Shown here piece after piece: positions 27,926 through 34,853 of a stretch of 64,000 nt of DNA. A program made the position numbers and the translations under genes. The stretch comes from Hyphomicrobiaceae bacterium (lineage in GTDB: Bacteria > Pseudomonadota > Alphaproteobacteria > Rhizobiales > Methyloligellaceae): the NCBI GenBank assembly GCA_028066055.1, contig JALCBY010000003.1:156874-220873 (forward strand). The letters are read 5' to 3'. The notes under the pieces are model-generated. The model was given only the letters and a program-made list of their open reading frames with translations. It had not been told where the DNA came from and ran no database searches. The number at the start of each line of letters is the position of its first letter. The stretch's first letter is position 1.

Positions 27926-27977
27926 TAGAGCAAGATTCAGACATGAGATCGATTCGGCCTCATGTCATCATGTTCTA
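27926..27977. repeat. 52-bp interrupted palindrome, REP-like or bidirectional terminator
   Basis: Nested inverted repeats: outer arms TAGAGCAAGAT (27926-27936) and ATCATGTTCTA (27967-27977) pair at 9 of 11 positions; inner arms GACATGAG (27940-27947) and CTCATGTC (27959-27966) pair perfectly. The element fills the gap between the convergent gpmA and AraC/methyltransferase genes and overlaps the latter's stop. It resembles the AGAGCATGAT...ATCATGCTCT palindromes dispersed in many Hyphomicrobiales. A role as a transcript end structure is plausible. Confidence 0.55.
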
Positions 27978-28907
27978 GGCGTCCTGAGCCAGCCGGCCTG
28001 ATTCCCATCCGATAATGGCCTGTTTTCGGGTGATGCCCCAGTGGTATCCGCCAAGGCCACCGTCCTTGCGCAGCACCCGGTGGCACGGAACCACGAATGA
28101 AATCGGATTGCGCCCCACTGCCGTACCCACCGCGCGGGCGGCCCGTGGCGAACAGACATGGGACGCAAGATCGGAATAAGTGATCGCCTGTCCCATCGGC
28201 AGCCGAAGCAACGCGTCCCACACGCGGACCTCGAAGTCCGTGCCGATCAGCACGACCTTCAACGGGTCGGTTTTCCGCCAGAGCTCAGGGGTGAAGATGC
28301 GCGTGGCGTAGGGAGCGGTGCGGTCGGGCGCATGTAGGTAAGTTGCCGCCGGCCAGCGCCGTGCCATGTCTTCAAATACCTGCGGTTGTTCAGTCTCGTC
28401 GTCTGCGAAGGCAACACCGGCAACGCCGCGGTCCGTTGCCATCACCAGCGCAAGTCCAAACGGTGAGACATGGTAGCCCCACACAATCTCGAGCCCTGAC
28501 CCGCGTCGTTTGTAGTCTCCGGGCGTCATGGCCTCGTGGTCGATGAAAAGATCGTGCAGTCTTCCCGGCCCCGAAAGGCCGACCTCGTAAGCGGTGTCCA
28601 GGATCGTTGCCGATCCCTTGAGAAGCGCACGGGCGTGGTCGAGAGTCAGAGCCTGTACGAATTCCTTCGGACTGATGCCTGCCCAACGCGAAAAGAGGCG
28701 ATGGAAATGCGCCGGGCTGAGACCGGCGTTGCGGGCGATCTCATCCAGGTCCGGCTGATCCCGCCAGGTTTCGGAAATAAAGGCGATCGCCTGCCGAACA
28801 CGGTCATAGTCCTCGTCCCAATGCGATGTGTCGTCTTGGGTGGTGACGGTCGGCTCAGGTTGAGTGGTCATGGTCTCTTGTAGTGCGTTCATCATGAAAC
28901 GAGCCAT
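27975..28907 (-). CDS. AraC-type regulator fused to O6-methylguanine-DNA methyltransferase (Ada-like, no N-terminal zinc domain)
   Basis: The 310-residue protein has an AraC helix-turn-helix domain (about 35-125: LDEIARNAGLSPAHFHRLF) and a C-terminal alkyltransferase domain with the acceptor PCHRV (Cys275) and GRNPISFVVPCHR. It thus lacks the N-terminal methylphosphotriester/zinc domain of E. coli Ada. It would repair O6-alkylguanine by suicidal transfer, and may still bind DNA as a regulator. The gene converges with gpmA across a palindromic element. Confidence 0.93.
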   Translation of the reverse strand: MARFMMNALQETMTTQPEPTVTTQDDTSHWDEDYDRVRQAIAFISETWRDQPDLDEIARNAGLSPAHFHRLFSRWAGISPKEFVQALTLDHARALLKGSATILDTAYEVGLSGPGRLHDLFIDHEAMTPGDYKRRGSGLEIVWGYHVSPFGLALVMATDRGVAGVAFADDETEQPQVFEDMARRWPAATYLHAPDRTAPYATRIFTPELWRKTDPLKVVLIGTDFEVRVWDALLRLPMGQAITYSDLASHVCSPRAARAVGTAVGRNPISFVVPCHRVLRKDGGLGGYHWGITRKQAIIGWESGRLAQDA

Positions 28908-28983
28908 AACCCGCTAAGAATGGCCGCGCGACCCGTTTCTTGCGCGGGCCGGTCATTCACTGACGGAAGGGCGTCACGCACGT

Positions 28984-29502
28984 CTAGCTCTTGTGTGCGG
29001 CCAACGCCTCGCGCAGGGCAACCGCGAATTCGAGACGTTCGTCCTCTGAGAGAAATGAGCCGACGATGAGACTGCGTCCGTGCGAGGTGAGCCGTAGCAC
29101 GCTCGCACGTCCGGGATGGGATCGCAGATCGACCCGCGCCCAATAGGGGTTGAATGTAAACTGGCGTGTCCGACCGGACGCGAGGACCTTGGTCACGGTC
29201 AGGGTGCTGCCTGTGATCGATACGGTCTCGTAGGCCCGGCCCGCGTGATAGTTGAGCTTGAAAGCAAAATAGATCAGCAACACATCGAGGCCGAAGAAGC
29301 CGAGAACCGGCCAGGCCCCCGCCAAGAAGAAGGCGAAACCCGCCCCGAAGCTGACCACGCTGATGATGCTCATAAGGATCAGAAAGCCGCGCGGGCTCAG
29401 GGAGCGGTGCGGTGTCAGAACGGCGGAAAAGTCGTTGCTGACCTGATCGCTCTCTTGAGGAACGGGCCCGATCTGGTCCATAGGAGGCGTGTGGGTTTTC
29501 AT
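28984..29502 (-). CDS. DUF2244 family membrane protein
   Basis: Start ATG 29502 (a GTG lies directly upstream). The 172-residue protein has two adjacent hydrophobic segments (about 42-65 and 68-90: RGFLILMSIISVVSFGAGF and AWPVLGFFGLDVLLIY) followed by a soluble domain with FKLNYHAGRAYETVSI and FNPYWARVDL. This arrangement is diagnostic of DUF2244, an alphaproteobacterial family of unknown role often encoded divergently from nth, as here. Confidence 0.88.
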   Translation of the reverse strand: MKTHTPPMDQIGPVPQESDQVSNDFSAVLTPHRSLSPRGFLILMSIISVVSFGAGFAFFLAGAWPVLGFFGLDVLLIYFAFKLNYHAGRAYETVSITGSTLTVTKVLASGRTRQFTFNPYWARVDLRSHPGRASVLRLTSHGRSLIVGSFLSEDERLEFAVALREALAAHKS

Positions 29503-29540
29503 CACGGCGTCTTATTTTCCTTTCAGCGAGCCAACCAGAA

Positions 29541-30245
29541 ATGGCGAAACATTCCAAGTCAAAATCGACGCGACCGGTAAAAAAGAAGCCGGTAGCGACA
29601 AAAAAGCTCGATCGCGAAGCAGCGACGGAGATCTTTCGCCGGTTGCGGGCGCAGGATCCCGACCCAAAAAGCGAGCTTGAGTATGTCAATTCCTTCACAC
29701 TGCTGGTTGCGGTCGTATTGTCGGCGCAGGCGACGGACGCTGGCGTGAACAAGGCGACGAAGGAACTCTTCAGGGTGGCCGATACGCCGGAAAAGATGCT
29801 TGCGCTCGGCGAAGAGCGGGTGCGCGACCAGATCAAGACCATCGGCCTCTATCGCAACAAGGCAAAAAATGTGATCGGCCTTTGCCGGGGGCTCCTTGAA
29901 AACCATGGTGGTGAGGTGCCGCGAAAGCGGGAAGAGTTGGAGGCGCTGCCAGGGGTCGGACGCAAGACGGCCAATGTGGTGCTTAATGTGGCGTTTGGCG
30001 AACCGACGATGGCGGTCGATACCCACATCTTCAGGATATCGAACCGTACCGGTCTGGCGCCGGGAAAAACGCCGCTCGAGGTGGAAAAGGGATTGCTCGA
30101 GATCGTGCCCGAGGAATTCGGCCAGCACGCCCACCACTGGCTCATTCTGCATGGCCGCTATGTGTGCAAGGCGCGCCGCCCGGAATGCGAACGTTGCGCT
30201 ATCTCGGACCTCTGCCTGTATGACGCGAAATCAGTCGCTGCCTGA
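29541..30245 (+). CDS. nth: Endonuclease III (DNA glycosylase/AP lyase)
   Basis: Nth removes oxidised pyrimidines and cleaves AP sites in base-excision repair. The 234 residues show the helix-hairpin-helix LPGVGRKTANVVLNVAFG (catalytic Lys near 140), VDTHIFRISNR (catalytic Asp near 159) and a C-terminal 4Fe-4S cluster motif CKARRPECERCAISDLC (Cx6Cx2Cx5C). A Lys-rich leader of about 24 residues precedes the domain. It is divergent from the DUF2244 gene with under 40 bases between the starts. Confidence 0.96.
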   Translation: MAKHSKSKSTRPVKKKPVATKKLDREAATEIFRRLRAQDPDPKSELEYVNSFTLLVAVVLSAQATDAGVNKATKELFRVADTPEKMLALGEERVRDQIKTIGLYRNKAKNVIGLCRGLLENHGGEVPRKREELEALPGVGRKTANVVLNVAFGEPTMAVDTHIFRISNRTGLAPGKTPLEVEKGLLEIVPEEFGQHAHHWLILHGRYVCKARRPECERCAISDLCLYDAKSVAA

Positions 30246-30524
30246 CTATCCCCGGCACTCGAGAGGTTGGGTATCGGTCACCTTGAACAGGATTTCGCTG
30301 CGCGAAACCCCGATGTCCTTGAGCTGAAAATCACTCAGCGACCGCAACTCCTGCACGGCCTTTTTGCGCCAGCGCCGGCATTTGATACGGCGTCTCAGCT
30401 CTGCCGGCATCAGTGCGCGCGCAAGACGGCGCGTCAGAACGGAGAAGGTCCTGGCGCGGATCCTGTGGGCACGAACGATATGGGGTCGCAGGTGAGGATT
30501 GGCGTTGATGTACAGGTCCAGCAT
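30246..30524 (-). CDS. DUF1127 domain small protein
   Basis: ATG 30524 follows GGAG eight bases upstream; an in-frame ATG at 30617 would run back across the divergent promoter. The 92-residue basic protein ends in the DUF1127 signature: KKAVQELRSLSDFQLKDIGV followed by SRSEI. DUF1127 proteins are small, Arg-rich and in several alphaproteobacteria bind RNA and affect stress or phosphate responses. The N-terminal 40 residues are also Arg/His-rich. It ends directly against the nth stop, converging, and diverges from the LysR gene. Confidence 0.85.
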   Translation of the reverse strand: MLDLYINANPHLRPHIVRAHRIRARTFSVLTRRLARALMPAELRRRIKCRRWRKKAVQELRSLSDFQLKDIGVSRSEILFKVTDTQPLECRG

Positions 30525-30614
30525 GGTCCATTCTCCATATAAATCAGAAATACTGATGTTGGAGATCGTAATATCTGTTGGAATAAAAGCATTTACAAAC
30601 GATGATTTTTGATC

Positions 30615-30641
30615 CAATAGATAAGAAAAATTTATCTATTG
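30615..30641. promoter_or_regulatory. 10-bp inverted repeat immediately before LysR start codon
   Basis: CAATAGATAA (30615-30624) and TTATCTATTG (30632-30641) are perfect inverted copies with a seven-base A-rich spacer, ending two bases before ATG 30644. It occupies the region where a ribosome-binding site would lie, and no Shine-Dalgarno sequence is visible. It could be an autoregulatory operator or an mRNA hairpin limiting translation. Confidence 0.5.
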
Positions 30642-30643
30642 AT

Positions 30644-31570
30644 ATGACTCGACGCCTTCCGCCATTGAATGCCTTGCGCGCCTTTGAAGCCTCCGGCCGG
30701 CATCTGAGCTTTGCCAAGGCGGCTGAGGAGCTCGGCGTTACGCCGCCGGCAATCAGCCATCAGGTGCGCCAACTCGAAGATATTCTGGGCGTTCCCCTGT
30801 TTCGGCGAATGACCCGTCAGGTCGCTTTGACGGATGCAGGGCGCGCCGCGCTGGAACCCATGTGCGAAGGATTCGACCGTCTCGCCGAGGCCGTCGCCCT
30901 TGTCAGGGACCGAGACGACACCGGCGTGCTCACACTGAGTGTGGCGCCGTCCTTCGCCGCCCTGTGGCTGGTGCCGCGGGTGGAGCAATTCAGTGCGGCA
31001 CATCCGGAAATCGACCTGCGCATCTCGGCGAATTTGACCTTGTCGAATTTTACCGATGACGGGGTCGACGTGGCCATCCGCTATGGACGCGGCAACTATC
31101 CGGGTCTCAGTGTCGTGCAGCTTTCACAGGAGAGTATTGCTCCCATGTGCAGTCCGGATCTGCTTGAGGGCCTGCACCCGCTCAATGGTCCGGAAGACCT
31201 TGCGCACCACACGCTGTTGCACGACGATTCGACAGTTCCGCTCGGACCATCACCATATTGGCGCATGTGGCTGCGCCTGGCCGGTCGTGCAGATATCGAC
31301 GCGAGCCGGGGTCCGCGCTTTTCCTTTGCCGACCACGCGCTGCAGGCAGCCGTTCAGGGTCAGGGCGTCGTGCTCGGACGCCTGTCGCTTGCCGGCGACG
31401 AACTTGCTGCCGGCCGCCTGGTTCGGCCCTTCGGCGACGCGTTACCGACGGAGTTCGGCTACTATCTCGTGCATCCCGATACAAAGCCGCTTCCGCCCAA
31501 GGTCGCGGCTTTTCGCGAATGGGTGCTGACAGAGATCGGGCTCATCATGGCCGATCAAGACTCCGGCTAG
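30644..31570 (+). CDS. LysR family regulator, GcvA-like
   Basis: The 308 residues begin RRLPPLNALRAFEASGRHLS with the helix-turn-helix ELGVTPPAISHQVRQLED. This is the GcvA subgroup pattern, common in alphaproteobacteria for regulators of amino-acid and other catabolic genes. The start at 30644 fits the conserved N-terminus; an ATG at 30602 is in frame but would place the inverted repeat inside the gene. The effector is unknown. The divergent DUF1127 gene is a possible target. Its stop shares CTAG with the convergent EI24 gene. Confidence 0.92.
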   Translation: MTRRLPPLNALRAFEASGRHLSFAKAAEELGVTPPAISHQVRQLEDILGVPLFRRMTRQVALTDAGRAALEPMCEGFDRLAEAVALVRDRDDTGVLTLSVAPSFAALWLVPRVEQFSAAHPEIDLRISANLTLSNFTDDGVDVAIRYGRGNYPGLSVVQLSQESIAPMCSPDLLEGLHPLNGPEDLAHHTLLHDDSTVPLGPSPYWRMWLRLAGRADIDASRGPRFSFADHALQAAVQGQGVVLGRLSLAGDELAAGRLVRPFGDALPTEFGYYLVHPDTKPLPPKVAAFREWVLTEIGLIMADQDSG

Positions 31571-32247
31571 GTCCCGACCTTCGATCTCCCGGTATAGGGA
31601 CGCACCGACTTGACCGAGTGCACCATGAAGGCGGTTGCGAAGAGTGGGGTGAGCAGGTTGAGCAACGGCACCGAGATCATACCGGCGATGATCAGTCCCG
31701 ACAGAAAGACGCGCAGCCGATTGTCCTGCCGCAGTGTCTGGGCCTCTTCCAGCGGCATATAGCGCAATGCGGCAAGCTCGAAATATTCCCGGCCGAGCAA
31801 GTAGCCGTTGGCAACGAAGAAGGCGACGATGTTGACTCCGGGGACCAGCAGCAAAAACAGCACCAGAATATTGACGCCGATGACCAGCAGTCCGAATTTG
31901 ACTGCGACTTTCAGCCCCTCGACTGTGCTCAGGGCGCGCCCCTCGGGATCGTTCGGATAGTCTCTACGTTCGATCTCCTGTGCGATGTCATCGAGATGAA
32001 GACTGGCAATCAGTCCGGTAATCGGTCCGATGAGAAAGATGGAGCCGACGACGAGGCCGAGGCCGCCGAGAATCTGGATGGTCCACTCCATCCATCCCGG
32101 AAGGGCGGCAAACATTCCGAACAGGGTGGTCAGCGCCACGATAGCGACGATGAGCAGACCGATTGTCAGGCCAAGCGATTTGAACAGGATCGACCGAAAG
32201 GCTGGCGAGAAGAGCTGAATGAAGGCTTTGGTTGCTGCGAAAAACAT
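31567..32247 (-). CDS. EI24/CysZ-like membrane protein
   Basis: ATG 32247 begins MFFAATKAFIQLFSPAFRSI, the conserved N-terminus of EI24-domain proteins; a longer open frame to 32415 is unsupported. The 226 residues contain about five hydrophobic segments and VNGYLLGREYFELAALR-like features (here ANGYLLGREYFELAALRYM), typical of the CysZ/EI24 family. CysZ proteins conduct sulfate; in alphaproteobacteria the role is untested. The gene is divergent from adenosine kinase. Confidence 0.88.
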   Translation of the reverse strand: MFFAATKAFIQLFSPAFRSILFKSLGLTIGLLIVAIVALTTLFGMFAALPGWMEWTIQILGGLGLVVGSIFLIGPITGLIASLHLDDIAQEIERRDYPNDPEGRALSTVEGLKVAVKFGLLVIGVNILVLFLLLVPGVNIVAFFVANGYLLGREYFELAALRYMPLEEAQTLRQDNRLRVFLSGLIIAGMISVPLLNLLTPLFATAFMVHSVKSVRPYTGRSKVGT

Positions 32248-32417
32248 CTCAGAGGGACGGTATCCTGATCCGCGCCTGCTCCACATGAAAGAATGCGCTA
32301 TGCGCAATATGGGGTCGGTCGTCTCCGATACCAGCGCAGGAGAGCACTTGCGTATGCAACCGCTCTGCCTATAGTGCGCGTGGCCCGATGCAGGCAAGCG
32401 GGGACCGGGGAACATTC

Positions 32418-33419
32418 ATGAGCGCCAGCAAGTTTGACGTGGCCGGGATCGGCAACGCGATCGTCGATGTTATAGCGCGTTGCGATGATGCTTTTTTGTC
32501 CAACAACGGCATGGAAAAGGGGTTTATGCAGCTCGTTACCGCCAGTCAGGCGGACGACATCTATGCCGCGATGGGGCCAGCGCAGGAACAGTCCGGCGGA
32601 TCGGCCGCGAATACCTGTGCCGGTATCGCTTCCTTTGGCGGAACCTGCGCTTTCATCGGGCGGGTTGCCACGGATCAGTTCGGCAAGGTGTTCGCTCACG
32701 ACATCACGTCGATCGGCGTCGCCTATGACACAGTACCTTCCGATGCAGGTCTCCCGACTGCCCGATGTCTCATCCTTGTCACGCCGGACGGCGAGCGCAC
32801 CATGAACACGTTCCTGGGCGCCAGCACGGAGCTGGGACCGGAGGACGTCGATGGAGATATCATCGCCGCCGCCCGGATCACTTACCTGGAAGGTTACCTT
32901 TTCGACCGGCCGGAAGCGAAAGCGGCATTTCACGAAGCAGCGAGGCTTGCCCGCGCCGCCGGGCGCAAGGTGGCTCTTTCCCTGTCCGACGCGTTCTGCG
33001 TCGACCGGCATCGTTCCGATTTCCTCGAACTGGTGCGCGGCGGCGTCGATATCCTGTTTGCCAACGAAACCGAGATCACGTCGCTATACGAACTGAACTC
33101 CTTCGAGGAGGCGGCAGGTGCGGTGCGGGCGGAAGCCGAGATCGCCGCGCTCACGCGCTCGGAACAGGGCTCAGTCGTGATTTCCGGCAATGAGACCCAC
33201 GAAGTCCCACCTGATTCGGTTGATCGGGTTGTCGATGCGACAGGCGCCGGCGATCTTTACGCAGCCGGTTTCCTGACCGGTCTGACCCGTTCGCTGCCGC
33301 TTGAGACATGTGGACGGCTGGGCAGCCTGGCCGCGGCGGAGGTGATTTCGCACGTTGGCGCCCGGCCTGAAAAAGATCTGCAGAAACTGGTGGAAGACAG
33401 CCAAATCCTGGCCCGGTGA
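32418..33419 (+). CDS. Adenosine kinase (PfkB/ribokinase family)
   Basis: ATG 32418 follows GGGGAA; an earlier start at 32388 is less likely. The 333-residue protein shows PfkB family signatures: GGSAANTCAGIASFGG near the substrate site and DATGAGDLYAAGFL (about 272-285), holding the catalytic Asp and anion hole. The N-terminal DVAGIGNAIVDVIARCDD is typical of proteins annotated as adenosine kinase in Hyphomicrobiales, a purine salvage enzyme. The substrate could also be another nucleoside or sugar. Confidence 0.9.
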   Translation: MSASKFDVAGIGNAIVDVIARCDDAFLSNNGMEKGFMQLVTASQADDIYAAMGPAQEQSGGSAANTCAGIASFGGTCAFIGRVATDQFGKVFAHDITSIGVAYDTVPSDAGLPTARCLILVTPDGERTMNTFLGASTELGPEDVDGDIIAAARITYLEGYLFDRPEAKAAFHEAARLARAAGRKVALSLSDAFCVDRHRSDFLELVRGGVDILFANETEITSLYELNSFEEAAGAVRAEAEIAALTRSEQGSVVISGNETHEVPPDSVDRVVDATGAGDLYAAGFLTGLTRSLPLETCGRLGSLAAAEVISHVGARPEKDLQKLVEDSQILAR

Positions 33420-33435
33420 GCGGCTCGCGAGCCGC
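33420..33435. terminator. 16-bp perfect GC palindrome after adenosine kinase
   Basis: GCGGCTCGCGAGCCGC follows directly after the stop codon (33417-33419). It can fold into a short GC-rich hairpin but has no T-tract, so it would at most be a 3' end stabiliser or a weak terminator. Confidence 0.35.
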
Positions 33436-33620
33436 GGTTCATCCTTCGGCAGGGCATCGCCCGGCGTTGCAGTGCGGATGAGATTTCCCGCAGGGCGATG
33501 TGATATTTTGGCAACGGCCCGCCGCAAAATTCCCAATCAACACACGTAATTGCATAAAAGCTGGACGTTGTCGGGTAATCTCGGCGCAAAGGCGAGTGTA
33601 TTGAGTTTAAGAGGGACTCG

Positions 33621-34361
33621 ATGAACAAGATGTTCAAAATTGCAAAGACAGCGATTGTGGCGGGGGTGCTCGCAATTGGTTTCACGGCGAATCCGGCACA
33701 GGCCGGTGGTGACTTCGGCGCACCTCCTGCGCCGCCGCCCGCTCCGGTGTCCGGCAAGACGATTTGGGAAGGATTCCACGTTGGCGGTCATGCCGGGTGG
33801 GGGGATTTCGACTATGGTGTCAGCCAGTCGGGGCCAGCGTCGCCGCTTGTCGGTGTGCGTGACAGCGAAGACACATTCCTCGGTGGATTTGTGTTCGGAT
33901 CATCCTGGCAGTTTGGCAAGTGGGTTCTCGGCACCGACAGTGCTTACAAGTTCGGTGATGCCGAGACGGGGACGAACTTGGCAGCCAACGGATTTGGCGC
34001 AACGGTTGACGTCAATTACAGCGCCGAGACGCGCGCACGCGCGGGCATACTGGTCCAGCCCAATACGCTCATTTACGGTACGGTCGGTCTGGCATCCGCA
34101 GAAATCGAGGCGTCCGGTGCGCTCGTTGGCGGCAGCAACGACAAGAAGGTATATGGCGTTGTCTTCGGCGGCGGTATCGAGACAACCACGGACAGCCGGT
34201 GGTTCGCGCGCATCGAATATCTTTACGCCGATTATGAGGACGAGAGCTTTGCCCAGGTCGGTGGCGGTTCGCTTGACGTCGATCTGGACAGCAGCACGGT
34301 TCGCGGCGCGATCGGGTACCGGTTCGACTGGACGCCGTGGGAGCTTATTACCGGGCGTTAG
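33621..34361 (+). CDS. Outer-membrane beta-barrel protein (Omp25/31-like porin family)
   Basis: The 246-residue product has a signal peptide (MFKIAKTAIVAGVLAIGFTA, cleavage after AQA) and a Pro-rich linker (APPAPPPAPV). Alternating hydrophobic strands typical of an eight-stranded barrel follow (IWEGFHVGGHAGWGDFDYG, then WFARIEYLYADYEDESF and GAIGYRFDW). This is the layout of Omp25/Omp31-type surface proteins of Hyphomicrobiales, which tie the outer membrane to the cell wall or act in host contact. It ends WELITGR rather than the common terminal Phe. A strong intrinsic terminator lies 27 bases after the stop. Confidence 0.88.
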   Translation: MNKMFKIAKTAIVAGVLAIGFTANPAQAGGDFGAPPAPPPAPVSGKTIWEGFHVGGHAGWGDFDYGVSQSGPASPLVGVRDSEDTFLGGFVFGSSWQFGKWVLGTDSAYKFGDAETGTNLAANGFGATVDVNYSAETRARAGILVQPNTLIYGTVGLASAEIEASGALVGGSNDKKVYGVVFGGGIETTTDSRWFARIEYLYADYEDESFAQVGGGSLDVDLDSSTVRGAIGYRFDWTPWELITGR

Positions 34362-34388
34362 TGTCCCCAAAAACGGATTGTATAAAGC

Positions 34389-34422
34389 AAACGGCCTGCC
34401 CGTCTGGCAGGCCGTTTTTTTT
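34389..34422 (+). terminator. Strong rho-independent terminator
   Basis: Stem AAACGGCCTGCC (34389-34400) pairs perfectly with GGCAGGCCGTTT (34406-34417), with loop CGTCT. The T-tract runs from 34415 to 34422. This is the clearest intrinsic terminator in the window and ends the outer-membrane protein transcript. Its A-run on the other side is weak, so it may serve the convergent small gene only partly. Confidence 0.92.
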
Positions 34423-34441
34423 GATGTCGGCAATACAGGGT

Positions 34442-34621
34442 CTAGTTGCCGTAGGAACCGCGCGGCACACGAACGCATTTCTTGCGATTTTTGTCCCAAA
34501 CCGTTCCTGCCGGGCATGCTTTTTGTGCATATGTGTCGGGCGGAGCGATTTCCGCGTTGGCAGGAAGCGTCGTGGATAGAAAGCCGACGGCAAGACCCGC
34601 GGCTGCGAACATCCGAATCAT
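34442..34621 (-). CDS. 59-residue secreted small protein
   Basis: ATG 34621 follows GAGGAG nine bases upstream. The product has a clear signal peptide (MIRMFAAAGLAVGFLSTTLP, cleavage after ANA) and a short mature part with two cysteines: YAQKACPAGTVWDKN and then KKCVRVP, ending YGN. Mature length is about 36 residues. One disulphide is likely. Small secreted CPAGTVWD..KKCV proteins are seen in other alphaproteobacteria as hypotheticals. It converges on the terminator of the outer-membrane protein gene. Confidence 0.75.
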   Translation of the reverse strand: MIRMFAAAGLAVGFLSTTLPANAEIAPPDTYAQKACPAGTVWDKNRKKCVRVPRGSYGN

Positions 34622-34853
34622 CGTAACGAACTCCTCGATTTCTGGCGTCAGCCTGAAGTGGCTGTACCGAGGGGTTACGCAGACGCTTCACGAGACGATG
34701 CAAACGGATTTTCACGAAGGCGTGACATGGTGATCCGGCCTCGGATCAGGCGCGCGGTTTGCGGCGCGCGGTGCCGAGCATCGATGGTGAATTGCGGATT
34801 GCAATTGCCGGCTGGCCACATTCCGGTCATCTCAAGGAGGCAAGGGATTTGCG
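34622..34853. other. Intergenic region between small secreted gene and amidohydrolase
   Basis: About 230 bases holding the promoters of two divergent genes. A perfect seven-base-arm hairpin TGATCCG/CGGATCA is at 34731-34748. AAGGAGG at 34834-34840 is the ribosome-binding site of the amidohydrolase gene. No other gene is visible. Confidence 0.45.

Noticed and set aside
31258..32268. A 336-codon plus-strand open frame
   Set aside because: It is out of frame with the LysR gene and antisense to the EI24 gene; both have recognisable families.
34731..34748. TGATCCG/CGGATCA hairpin as a terminator
   Set aside because: It lies between two divergent starts, has no T-tract and no upstream gene to terminate.
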